NCBI GenBank assembly: GCA_036250195.1
Contig: JAVHZZ010000007.1
Location: 160,407,650 to 160,471,649 of the forward strand
Origin: Mixophyes australis
Taxonomy: Eukaryota > Chordata > Amphibia > Anura > Limnodynastidae
Direction of reading: 5' to 3'
DNA length: 64,000 nucleotides
Shown: one piece after another, positions 10,846 to 23,150 of the stretch
Position numbering within the stretch: the stretch's first letter is position 1
Layout: each line of letters begins with the position of its first letter
The notes under the pieces: model-generated
Seen by the model: the letters and a program-made list of their open reading frames with translations, nothing else
Told to the model about the DNA's origin: nothing
The model's database searches: none
Translations under genes and position numbers: made by a program

Positions 10846-11864
10846 CTCCAGCTTACCAGAACCAGAGCTCCCGCTTACCAGAACCAGAGCTCCCGCTTAC
10901 CAGAACCAGAGCTCCAGCTTACCAGAACCAGAGCTCCCGCTTACCAGAACCAGAGCTCCAGCTTACCAGAACCAGAGCTCCAGCTTACCAGAACCAGAGC
11001 TCCAGCTTACCAGAACCAGAGCTCCAGCTTACCAGAACCAGAGCTCCAGCTTACCAGAACCAGAGCTCCCGCTTACCAGAACCAGAGCTCCCGCTTACCA
11101 GAACCAGAGCTCCCGCTTACCAGAACCAGAGCTCCCGCTTACCAGAACCAGAGCTCCAGCTTACCAGAACCAGAGCTCCCGCTTACCAGAACCAGAGCTC
11201 CCGCTTACCAGAACCAGAGCTCCCGCTTACCAGAACCAGAGCTCCCGCTTACCAGAACCAGAGCTCCAGCTTACCAGAACCAGAGCTCCAGCTTACCAGA
11301 ACCAGAGCTCCCGCTTACCAGAACCAGAGCTCCCGCTTACCAGAACCAGAGCTCCCGCTTACCAGAACCAGAGCTCCAGCTTACCAGAACCAGAGCTCCA
11401 GCTTACCAGAACCAGAGCTCCCGCTTACCAGAACCAGAGCTCCAGCTTACCAGAACCAGAGCTCCCGCTTACCAGAACCAGAGCTCCCACTTACCAGAAC
11501 CAGAGCTCCCACTTACCAGAACCAGAGCTCCAGCTTACCAGAACCAGAGCTCCAGCTTACCAGAACCAGAGCTCCCGCTTACCAGAACCAGAGCTCCCGC
11601 TTACCAGAACCAGAGCTCCAGCTTACCAGAACCAGAGCTCCCGCTTACCAGAACCAGAGCTCCAGCTTACCAGAACCAGAGCTCCCGCTTACCAGAACCA
11701 GAGCTCCCGCTTACCAGAACCAGAGCTCCCGCTTACCAGAACCAGAGCTCCCGCTTACCAGAACCAGAGCTCCAGCTTACCAGAACCAGAGCTCCAGCTT
11801 ACCAGAACCAGAGCTCCCGCTTACCAGAACCAGAGCTCCCGCTTACCAGAACCAGAGCTCCCAC
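10846..11864. repeat. 22-bp minisatellite, about 46 units
   Basis: The unit joins CTTACCAGAACC and AGAGCTCC plus two bases (AG or CG, rarely CA), each with a SacI-type GAGCTC. As 22 is not a multiple of three and the plus strand of the unit lacks stops, the frame rotates through three heptapeptides. Two long frames (10735-11877 and 10817-11896) result; neither is a credible gene. Confidence 0.96.
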
Positions 11865-12139
11865 TGTCCACACGTAATAGACCCAGAAGATTCTGATAGT
11901 TTATGAAAAGTTTAGAAATCCCAGAGTGGAAATGTCTGGGGTCAGAACTGACCGTTCCTCTTTGTATAATATTCAGCTCAGACCTAATCAGACACTTACA
12001 ATACAACTGTAGAGGACCAGGACAGTAGATATTTGGGATTCCATGAGTTCAGCAGAACCATGATGCCCTGGTCACCCGCTTGGCGTTTCCCTGAGCTGGG
12101 CACTATCTCCAGCTCCTGAACATCACCGTGCACTGAGTA

Positions 12140-12366
12140 CTGTCATATGTGTGTGTTTGTGTACGTGTGCAGAGGACACCCCCACTGTGTGTGTACCTCT
12201 ATATGTGTGCATATATATGTGTGTGTGTACCTCTATATGTGTGCATATATATGTGTGTGTGTGTACGTGTATGTGTGTGCATCTGTATATGTGTGTGTGT
12301 GTTTACGTGTATGTGTGTGTGTGTGAACGTGTGCAGAGGACATCCCAATTGTGTGTGTGTGCATTC
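12140..12366. repeat. TG-rich low-complexity repeat
   Basis: Interspersed (TG)n, ATATATGTG and TACGTG motifs. A GTGCAGAGGACA block occurs at both ends (near 12165 and 12330), suggesting one larger duplicated unit. Confidence 0.85.
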
Positions 12367-12902
12367 TAGACAACACCATTAAATCAATACCGTAGTTAAT
12401 AAATTGTGATAGATTTGATCATCTGAAGTGTGATAATTAAACTTTTCTGCCTGGGCTGTAACTTATCAAACAAACGACTTTAATTCCATGAGGTAATCAC
12501 AGAAATAAATATGTTTGAATAATTTCCCTCCATACCCAGCATTCCGCATACGTTATTCTATAATACAAATCATCACACTAATCAATGCCAGAGAATAATG
12601 AAATATGTTAATTAGTAAAACAATGCAGCACAGGACACAATTTATAAGTTATTTCAGAATAGAAATATAAAGTATCCATAGAAAATATGATGTGAATGTA
12701 AATGTGTTAGTGACAATGTAGAGAACGGAGATAATGCAACGTGAGAGTATTCAGACCTGACACAGTTACACTGACAGATACTTGTTATGGGGTCATATCA
12801 CATGGTCTGGATGAGCCTGTCCATTGGCTGAATGGAACCTCCAGCTGCATCTCCTCTACTTTTCCCTGCCAGGACCCTGGCAAAGAACAGCGCTATGACA
12901 GT
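12367..12902. other. unassigned sequence
   Basis: AT-rich then mixed sequence. No exon or repeat recognised. Confidence 0.5.
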
Positions 12903-13812
12903 GTTAAAGGGGTGTTGTCTGATTGTCAGTGTGTAAAGGGGTGTTGTCTGATTGTCAGTGTGTAAAGGGGTGTTGTCTGATTGTCAGTGTGTAAAGGGGT
13001 GTTGTCTGATTGTCAGTGTGTAAAGGGGTGTTGTCTGATTGTCTGATGTATGGGGGTGTTGTCTGATTGTCAGTGTGTAAAGGGGTGTTGTCTGATTGTC
13101 AGTGTGTAAAGGGGTGCTGTCTGATGTATGGGGGTGTTGTCTGACTGTCAGTGTGTAAAGGGGTGTTGTCTGATTGTCTGATGTATGGGGGTGTTGTCTG
13201 ACTGTCAGTGTGTAAAGGGGTGTTGTCTGATTGTCTGATGTATGGGGGTGTTGTCTGACTGTCAGTGTGTAAAGGGGTATTGTCTGATTGTCAGTGTGTA
13301 AAGGGGTGTTGTCTGATTGTCAGTGTGTAAATGGGTGTTGTCTGATTGTCAGTGTGTAAAGGAGTGTTGTCTGATTGTCAGTGTGTAAATGGGTGTTGTC
13401 TGATTGTCAGTGTGTAAAGGGGTGCTGTCTGACTGTCTGATGTGGGGGGGGGGGGTGTGCTGTCTGACTGTCAGTGTGTAAAGGGGTGTTGTCTGATTGT
13501 CTGATGTTTGGGGGTGTTGTCTGACTGTCAGTGTGTAAAGGGGTGTTGTTTGATTGTCAATGTGTAAAGGGGTGTTGTCTGATTGTCTGATGTTTGGGGG
13601 TGTTGTCTGACTGTCAGTGTGTAAAAGGGTGTTGTTTGATTGTCAGTGTGTAAAGGGGTGTTGTTTGATTGTCAGTGTGTAAAGGGGTGTTGTCTGACTG
13701 TCAGTGTGTAAAGGGGTGTTGTTTGATTGTCAGTGTGTAAAGGGGTGTTGTCTGACTGTCCGATGTATGGGGGTGCTGTCTGACTGTCAGTGTGTAAAGG
13801 GGTGCTGTCTCA
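12903..13812. repeat. 29-bp minisatellite with variant units
   Basis: The consensus contains CTGATTGTCAGTGTGTAAAG followed by GGGTGTTGT (29 bp). A second unit type, CTGATGTATGGGGGTGTTGT, is interspersed at intervals and often paired with CTGACTGTCAG. There is one long G run near 13444-13456. Confidence 0.93.
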
Positions 13813-14722
13813 TTGTTAGATTGGACAGCAGATGTCACAATGTTTGACAAAGAGAGTAGGATACTTGATAAGCATTTAATTAATTACCAGGGAAATATTA
13901 TCAATAACATTATATAATAAGAGGATGACTGATGCTGGTGTAGGTTTGTGGACCCTCTTTTCCATTTTACAGTGTTACATATTTCAGTTTTGGAAAAACT
14001 TTTGTGTAATATAAAATGGGAGTAAAATTCTTCTAATTCAAAATGGATTCAAACATCTAATAAACACTGTGATGTAAAGTGAGAATGTTACACTAATCCG
14101 AGAACTTCTTCTTTGTTATATCCTTATTTTCTTACTACATTTTGGTCATTATTACAGATCATCTCACCCTATAATCTTATCATTTATGAATTATTTGTGT
14201 GGGGACGGTGGGATGAGACATAGCAGATTCTTCCCAGACAGGGTTTCAGATATCAGATTGAGCCTCCCAAATGAGGTCCCCTTAGTGACACAAAATAACC
14301 CCCCATAAGACGCTGCTGTGTACAGCGCAGACAGAGGTCACCTGGTGCGTCCACCGCTCCGTGGATTCAGATGAGCTCTGCGCTGTACAAAGACTTCTGC
14401 ATAAGATATTAATAAGGATTTCTCCCAGGATTCTACTATTCCTGGCTAAATGTGTGTTCCATGTAATTAACTTGGATAAGACAGGTTTTATCCATTATGG
14501 ATCCTCACTTCTCAGCCCTGGATGCCAGAAGCAATAATCTTCCCTTCTTATATATGTCATCAGATGCTGGTGGGTCACGTCCGAGAGCCGGAGGATCCCC
14601 TGACAGACGGAGAAATGTAGATGGAACAAGTCATTTATTAAATCTAAACCGGTGAGCGGTGGAGAAGCCTTTGTAGACGTGACCTAGTTGTGTCGTGAAT
14701 CCGCTTCTTTTATCTCACTCTT
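13813..14722. other. unassigned sequence
   Basis: No gene or repeat recognised in about 0.9 kb of mixed composition. Confidence 0.5.
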
Positions 14723-14899
14723 GGGGGTATATTTACAAAACGGCGGGTTTGAAAAAGTGAAGATGTTGCCTATAGCAACCAATCAGAATAGAATTATCAT
14801 TTATTAAGTGCATTCTACAAAATGACAGCTGGAATCTGATTGGTTGCTATAGGCAACATCTCCACTTTTTCAAACCCGCAGTTTAGTAAATACACCCCC
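14723..14899. mobile_element. palindromic MITE, copy c
   Basis: Ends GGGGGTATATTTAC and GTAAATACACCCCC, with the same GATGTTGCCTATAGCAACCA arms as copies a and b. More diverged at the tips. Confidence 0.85.
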
Positions 14900-15360
14900 T
14901 GGTTATATAATACAGGTCTGAGTCTATCTTCACGTCTAATTGCACCAATACAGGTGGGAGATCTGTTATGTGGGGCACCATGCCTAAACTATACTAAGGT
15001 TTAACCCTTTGGGTTCTAAGGGCGGGTGGAACATGCAGCCCAAAACTGTGGAGGGCAATTCCCACTCACCCTGTAGTTGAGGGTTGAGTCTGCTCAGACA
15101 AAGAAGCACAAAGTTATTTAAATAAAAGTATTAGGTGCAGCTTTGTATTCCTGGCTAAGCCAGCTAATATATATAATATAAGTGTGGTACAAGTCTTACC
15201 AGCAGCTATTCAGGAAGATATGACAACGACTATTGAAGAACCAACTGGAAATGATTGATCATTCCCTGAATGTTAAGTCTTTACCATTCTGTAGTGTTGC
15301 AACCCTGACAATACACTCATCTAATATTACAAAAATATATCACACATAAGCGGCATTCGT
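14900..15360. other. unassigned sequence
   Basis: No gene or repeat recognised. Confidence 0.5.
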
Positions 15361-15990
15361 AGGGGAGGAGCAGGATTCGATGAGGGGGGTTTCCACGCCA
15401 CGATACCAGTGGGCGTGACCAGAATGTGTAGGGGCGTGGCTACAAACACACATCGGGCCAAACACAAAGAAATGTAAATTGTCCCATACACAGACAAGCA
15501 CAGACTCACATATACACAAACACGTAGACATGTAAACTGCCACATACACAGTTAAGCACAGACACAAACACACACAGGATCAAACACACACAGACATGTA
15601 AACTGTCATATACACAGACAAACACAGACTGACACACATACACACACAGAGGATCAAACACACATACATGTAAGCTGTCATATACACAAACACACACACA
15701 CAGGATCAAACACACATACATGTAAGCTGTCATATACACACACACACATTCTTACCTTCTGCTGCTGCCTCCTGCATTACACCCATGCTGGCTGTGTGGG
15801 AGGAAGGGGTAGGGCCACACAGCCGGCAGAGAGCTGTGCTCAGACAGCAGGGGACTGACTGGGAGACGATCCTCCCAAGCTACAAGCAGTAGTGGCTGAT
15901 CCCGGGAGAGGGGCCACTGTAATCATACAGCGTCCCAGGTAGGACAGAGGTTTCTGGGGACTAGGAAACCCCCCCCTGGGTGCGCCCCTG
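15361..15990 (-). mobile_element. probable non-autonomous hAT-like element
   Basis: The right end, read on the minus strand, is CAGGGGCGCACCCAGG followed by a G run and GTTTCC. It resembles the left end of the MITE at 8812. The left end near 15361 has a matching GGGGGGTTTCCACGCC block but a degenerate tip, so that boundary is approximate. A CA-rich array fills the middle. Confidence 0.5.
15475..15746. repeat. CA-rich tandem repeat
   Basis: Irregular units of roughly 50-65 bp contain ACATGTAAACTGTCATATAC and CACAGGATCAAACACAC. About four copies. Confidence 0.85.
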
Positions 15991-17525
15991 AGGTTGGGGG
16001 ATGGGGAGCAGGACAGATATACATCTACAACCGGAGCAAACGTGCTTCTATCCATATCAGGAGACCTGCAACTATACAGACAGTTCTAACAATACAGCAA
16101 CAGTGAGAGAATGTTTTATTTTCCTTGTTGCACCATCTTCTGTACACTACGCTGTATTGTGTTCTTGGGTCATAAAGAAACAAATGTCATTGTCAGAAAT
16201 TGCAATGTCTTATGATAGAAACAAGATACGATGTATGTGTGACCTGCCCAGAAACTTCACTGGAAGTAAAGTCGTCTGGTGGTTGTGGATGGACTTTCTA
16301 ATATTTCCCTTTATCTCCGCAGAGAAACCAAGTCGCCAGATAGCCTCCTATCCACTGTGATTACTGCAGAATGATTTACCTCAATGTGTTTTATTAGTCA
16401 TATATAGTAGTAATAATCCTTATAATGTACAGTACATATAAATGTATTGTGCAAACAGAAATATGTCCCAGATTTGTCCCAGACCCTGCACTGACCATGG
16501 ACATCACTCATCCTATTTTGAGTTATTAAAAACAGGGACTACAGCAACAGATGCTACAAACTGACCACAAATCTCTTCCCTTTCTGGCCAGTCCGTTACT
16601 AAATAGAAACATGAACTTTAACATGATCATTAATACACTTTATAACTGGGTTAAATCTTATCTGCAAATTTTTTTAAAGGCAAGTACTCCCTACTCTATA
16701 GGAACATGATTAGACTAACCCTGGATGGACAGGGAGGGAGAAGCTATAACAGTTTGGTCACAAAACTAATTTTTCACAAAAAAAGTATTGTGCTCTACCC
16801 CAAGTGGTTAATGAATAGGAAGAAATGAAATGAATACATTGGGTTGTAAGAGAGGTGTAATGACCACTGTTAGTGAGGTAGAATCACAGAACAGGAGGGG
16901 TTCTGTCCGCTGTGTTACTAATCTCTCCTGCAGAGTATCCTGTATGTAGTGACATTGATCTGATTACTTGTATCTATCAGTTTCTCCCTGATAATCCAGG
17001 ACTACAGTCCATGTAGACTGCAGGATCCTCAATGTCTATATTCCTGGATCTCAAGATACGTGTCTGTGCTCTACCACACAAGAGGCTGCAGGATACGTCC
17101 AATACCTCTGTGGATTAGAAACTCATATAAGAACACACAGAAATATATATATATACAAAACAAGACCTCCTGCTACATTGCTAATTCCTACAATTTAAAA
17201 CCAAGTCGTTGTGCAGCTAGAAATGGAGTCTGTAGATGGTGATATGTTCATTGGTGCAGTGATGGGAGATGATATATACTGTAGCGGTGGAGTGTTCAGT
17301 ATTCAGTATTAGTCTGAGACCATGTGACCTTCATGTGCACTCTGGGGTGGATCACACATTGATAGTTACACTGTGGGGGGCGCATGCACCAGGACTGACA
17401 ACTTCCTACTACAGCTGACAACCTTCTGGCACTATATATAGTCAGGTAATTATAATGTCTTGTCTGCTGTTCTATGTAAATCTGTCTTGAACAAGGTCTG
17501 GATGTCAGACCGAAAAGTTGACTAC
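15991..17525. other. unassigned sequence
   Basis: Mixed, mostly AT-rich sequence. The longest open frame, 16001-16360, shows no motif, splice context or family resemblance that I can support. Confidence 0.45.
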
Positions 17526-18151
17526 TATCAGACGCCGTCCCTGCGCCTCCTCGTTATGCAGGGACGGGCGTCTGCTTCCGGCTGTGCGCCCCGTTGCCAA
17601 GAAACGGGGACGCTTCTTCCGGCGGCGTGGTGCGCATGCGCTCCCGTCGCCATAGCAACGGGACGCGCTGTTGGACTTCCTGTCCACTGCCCCCCAATGA
17701 GGGATGGCCACTTCCTTTAAATACCCTGCTCTGACACCACTAGGGTGCCAGAGCAACTATTTATCTAGCCTTCAGCGTTCCTGATATATATATCTATTCA
17801 TATTACCTGTCTGATTCCTGTTACCGACCCGACTCTCTCTGACCTCGCTCTTGGATCTCCCTTTTGTCCTGCATTGTATTCCCCGGTTTGACCTCGGCCC
17901 GTTGACTTCTCTTCGCCTCCTGATTCGGTACCTTATCTACCCACTTGATTCCTGACCCTGCCTGTACGACCACGAATATCTCCGCCATCTCGCAAGTAGC
18001 TACCTGGGAGGGCCGCGACCTGCACGTCGTTCGCCGTGAAGTCCAAACCTCCTTGTGGGGGTCCCTGGTGAATACCGGCGGCGTGTTAGACTCCGCCCCT
18101 CCTTGTGTAGTTGTGCCAATACTTGCAGGTGCTGATACCTCCACCGTGACA
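17526..18151 (+). mobile_element. solo LTR with ACTAC TSD
   Basis: A 626-bp segment with ACTAC on each side (17521-17525 and 18152-18156). It begins TATCAGACGCCG, where TG would be expected, and ends CACCGTGACA. It is GC-rich with a promoter-like TTTAAATACC near 17716. The 3' third shares GCGACCTGC and TTAGACTCCGC blocks with the solo LTR at 54208-54860, suggesting a related Ty3/gypsy-type family. Confidence 0.82.
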
Positions 18152-20429
18152 ACTACAAAGTAAAGGAACTGGATTGAAAATAAAGAATAATCTATTTGTT
18201 TTAAATGGTGAGTGCCCTCAATATGTACAAACTACTATGAAAATGGGAGCTATTGTGGAGCACCCAAAGGAGATGTGAGGGCAATCTTTTACAATAATTT
18301 ATATATATAATGTAATAATTCCAATTAATATATATATAATGAATTTCACCTGTTAATAATACAGGCATTAATGATAGTAAAATAGTAAAAAAAGAAAAAA
18401 AATTCCCCATGAAACACATTTATTAGGATGCTGTTGATGTTACTGAACATAAAATACATTGTTACTGTTGCTCCACATTACAGACACATGTTACAGCCGT
18501 ATACACAGCCGTCATCACTAGTAATCAGCACTTAGACTAGTCCTGTACCTGGAGCAAGAGATACGGCAGAAAAACAAGTATCTTTGAGATACCCAGAGCT
18601 GGATCCCGACGTTGCTGCCCCTGCGTTTGGTAAAATGGAAATTGCCATAAATGCAAATTTTATATTTATAGTTTTTAAAAATCTTGATATCTGCACAAAC
18701 AAGTTTTATTCTTAAGCGATTATTGCATTTGTAAATAATGTTCATGCATTCAGTTCTCAGAGTTTACCCCAGGAAGGGCAAAAACACACTGGACCACGCG
18801 TGCAAAGCGCACGGGATATTGCGCCAACTTCACTGATTTCTTGAGCACTCTGTGCCGTTATTACATCTGCCATTTTTGTTCTACTCATTTCCACAAAAGG
18901 AGCGGACGTCTCTGTACTGCTCCACGAATGTAGATGTATCTACTCCATAATAACCGCCCTCACTCCATCCATCGGATGGTGCAATATTCTGCTCCAAAAA
19001 CGCATGGACTCTGGGGAAACCAATATACACTTTGTGGGCAATAGGGCCATTGTCATTCGCTGACCTTGGGGGAAGTTTTGTGGCCCCAGGCTGACAGCTA
19101 TGGATGTTGTGACATAAAGAATGTTTATAGGTCGAGGTTATAAGCGTCTAATGGGATATTTTGTCATCTGCTGTCTCACACATTCAGTACAGAAATGTTA
19201 TTATTGGAGACAACATGGTCACGGAGAATTTATTACTTAGGAAAAGACTAAGAGCAGTTCTCCGGCCCCCAGAGAATTTGCTGAATGAGGTTACAGAATG
19301 ATAAAAGTGTAGACACTTCATGTAACATACATAAGGGGAGAAGTGTGCGCACATGATGGATTTAGTAGGTAAATAGTCCGTGTTACAGAGTCGCTCCAGT
19401 CACACACAGTAATTAGTCCCAATGGTACCATGGATCTCCTATCTGGAGCGCTGGTTCCACGTCCAACATGATTCATTCCTCTGCTCTGATCCTAGGATCA
19501 GTCAGGACAGTCCCCATTGTGTCCCATTCAGCAGAACTAGATTAATTGTAGGAAAATATGACACACTTGGAGGATAGAATATTATCTGAATACTACGAGA
19601 GTTACTGTCTTCAGCTATCACATAACACAGCGCCTGGTCCTCCGCAGCCTCTAGCTGAGAACGGATCTGTGTAAAACCCAGATGACAAGGAACACGGCTC
19701 TTACTCTTCTCAGTCCATATAATGTACTGGACCTGCCCATTGCTCTAGGTCAGTAGGACAATCCATTCATTTAAATGGAAGGTTCTCAAAATCATTAATG
19801 ATGCTGTTACACCAGTACTATGTCATGTCTGACAAAACCATTCCGGCATCAAACACTGGAAGCTGGGAGCCAGGAAAGGAGATCTGGGCAATATTATATA
19901 TAATATAATATATGGCAGAAGAAAAATGAATACATCACATGAAGACTCTGGGGAGATAATGTGCTGTATTGCTAAGCTGAAGGCTTTCCTGGGCATTGAT
20001 GTAAGGCATGTAAACCAGGCATCTTACCGACTGCCAAACTGCACACCAAAGCCCTATAATTCAAACCATATTCCCGACTTTTAGACATGGAAGGATATGA
20101 CCCGAGCCATAAGCTGAATTGCAAACTGCTTCTTCTCAGGAGCATAAAGGAGAAGACGAGGTTCTGACAACACAAACTGGGTGAGAAACTAAACACAAAT
20201 CTCAATATGTAGAATATACCCCCTACCCTACATTCTGCAAGAGACCAACCTGGTCATAATATAGTAAGGGTCTCTAGGGCTGTGGATCTGAGCATATTGG
20301 CCCCCGTAGCCTAGACGGTACCAGCCCAATGCTGATGTTCAGCCGACAGTGGGAACCTGTGGAATAATGTAAAAATACAACAAAATCTCTTCTGGCACAA
20401 CAAGTACCAGCATGCCCTGACAACTTTAT
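18152..20429. other. unassigned, about 2.3 kb
   Basis: AT-rich first half, mixed second half. No exon, RNA gene or recognised repeat. Confidence 0.45.
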
Positions 20430-22705
20430 ATAGCCTATAACAGGACGTTCTTACTACATTGTTATATAGAGCAGGACGTTATTACTACATTATTATACAG
20501 AGCAGGACGTTATTACTACATTGTTATATAGAGCAGGACGTTATTACTACATTATTATATAGAGCAGGACGTTATTACTACATTGTTATACAGAGCAGGA
20601 CGTTATTACTACATTGTTATATAGAGCAGGCTGTTATTACTACATTATTATATAGAGCAGGCTGTTATTACTACATTATTATATAGAGCAGGATGTTATT
20701 ACTACATTATTATATAGAGCAGGATGTTATTACTACATTGTTATATAGAGCAGGACGTTATTACTACATTGTTATATAGAGCAGGATGTTATTACTACAT
20801 TATTATATAGAGCAGGACGTTATTACTACATTGTTATATAGAGCAGGACGTTCTTACTACATTGCTATACAGAGCAGGACGTTATTACTACATTGTTATA
20901 CAGAGCAGGACGTTATTACTACATTATTATATAGAGCAGGACGTTATTACTACATTGTTATATAGAGCAGGACGTTCTTACTACATTGCTATACAGAGCA
21001 GGACGTTATTACTACATTGTTATACAGAGCAGGACGTTATTACTACATTGTTATACAGAGCAGGACGTTATTACTACATTGTTATACAGAGCAGGACGTT
21101 CTTACTACATTGTTATACAGAGCAGGACGTTATTACTACATTGTTATACAGAGCAGGACGTTATTACTACATTGTTATATAGAGCAGGACGTTATTACTA
21201 CATTGTTATACAGAGCAGGACGTTTTTACTAAATTGCTATACAGAGCAGGACGTTATTACTACATTGTTATACAGAGCAGGACGTTATTACTACATTGTT
21301 ATACAGAGCAGGACGTTATTACTACATTGTTATATAGAGCAGGACGTTCTTACTACATTGCTATACAGAGCAGGACGTTATTACTACATTGTTATACAGA
21401 GCAGGACGTTATTACTACATTGTTATACAGAGCAGGACGTTATTACTACATTGCTATACAGAGCAGGACGTTCTTACTACATTGTTATACAGAGCAGGAC
21501 GTTATTACTACATTGTTATATAGAGCAGGACGTTATTACTACATTGCTATACAGAGCAGGACGTTATTACTACATTGCTATACAGAGCAGGACGTTATTA
21601 CTACATTGTTATATAGAGCAGGACGCTATTACTACATTGTTATACAGAGCAGGACGTTATTACTACATTGCTATACAGAGCAGGACGTTATTACTACATT
21701 GTTAAATAGAGCAGGACGTTCTTACTACATTGCTATACAGAGCAGGACATTATTACTACATTGCTATACAGAGCAGGACGTTATTACTACATTGTTATAT
21801 AGAGCAGGACGCTATTACTACATTGTTATACAGAGCAGGACGTTATTACTACATTGCTATACAGAGCAGGAAGTTATTACTACATTGTTAAATAGAGCAG
21901 GACGTTCTTACTACATTGCTATACAGAGCAGGACGTTATTACTACATTGTTATACAGAGCAGGACGTTATTACTACATTGTTATATAGAGCAGGACATTA
22001 TTACTACATTGTTATACAGAGCAGGACGTTATTACTACATTTATATATAGAGCAGGACGCTATTACTACATTGTTATATAGAGCAGGACGTTATTACTAC
22101 ATTGTTATATAGAGCAGGACTTTAGTACTACATTGTTATATAGAGCAAGACGTTTTTACTACATTGTTATATAAAGCAGGACGTTATTACTACATTGTTA
22201 TATAAAGCAGGACGTTATTACCACATTGTTATATAAAGCAGGACGTTATTACTACATTGTTATACAGAGCAGGACGTTATTACTACATTGTTATATAGAG
22301 CAGGTAGTTATTACTACATTGTTATATAGAGCAGGACATTATTACTGGATTGTTATATAGAGCAGGTAGTTATTACCACATTGTTATATAGAGCAGGACG
22401 TTATTACCACATTGTTATATAGAGCAGGACGTTCTTACTACATTGTTATATAGAGCAGGACGTTATTACTACATTGCTATACAGAGCAGGACGTTATTAC
22501 TACATTGTTATATAGAGCAGGACGTTATTACTACATTGTTATATAGAGCAGGGCGTTATTACTAAATTGTTATATAGAGCAGGACATTATTACTACATTG
22601 TTATATAGAGCAGGACGTTATTACTACATTGTTATACAGAGCAGGACGTTATTACTACATTGTTATATAGAGCAGGACTTACTTGTTATATAGAGCAGGA
22701 CTTAC
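20430..22705. repeat. 31-bp minisatellite, about 72 units
   Basis: Units combine GTTATATAGAGCAGGACG and TTATTACTACATT (31 bp). Main variants are ATAGAG/ACAGAG, GTTATT/GTTCTT and GTTATA/GCTATA. The right end degenerates into short copies near 22675-22705. Since 31 leaves remainder one, the stop-free frame rotates every unit and long open frames appear (20986-21705, 21234-22112). They have no gene features. Confidence 0.96.
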
Positions 22706-23150
22706 TTGTGACATTTATAGCAATTATTAACACTGTAGAAAGCTACATGAGGCTCAATGTCTACATAAGTTATTTTCTTCTCTACGATATCTCAGTCTCT
22801 CAACTAAATTCATTGCTGGCAGAAGGCAAATTGAGTGATGTTAGGAAGATGATTTGTATTGATATTCAAGACTCTTTATTTGACATATAACCAGTGAAAA
22901 CATTATCATAAACCACCGAGTGATTAGAGACAGATTAAAGGTGCCGCAGTATAATACTTTTTATTTAAGAAATCATCATTGAGCATCTGGCATATTAGAT
23001 AATGAAAAATTGGAGGAAAACTCCAAATATTCAATATTTTCCATTTCTTAAATAATAAAAATCTAATTTCAGGCACAATATAAAAAAACGATCGAGAGGA
23101 GAGTTGTCTTTTCTTCATCGTACTCATCTTTGTCTCACTTTATGTGGATT
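22706..23150. other. unassigned, AT-rich
   Basis: Spacer between two large arrays. No gene recognised. Confidence 0.5.

Noticed and set aside
10735..11896. Two overlapping proline/glutamine-rich open frames
   Set aside because: They are made by the 22-bp unit rotating through frames, and both registers give the same three heptapeptides.
16001..16360. 119-codon plus-strand frame
   Set aside because: Starts at the edge of a hAT-like element and has no motif that I can support.
20986..22112. Tyr/Leu-rich open frames over the 31-bp array
   Set aside because: Same cause: the unit length is not a multiple of three and the unit lacks stops.
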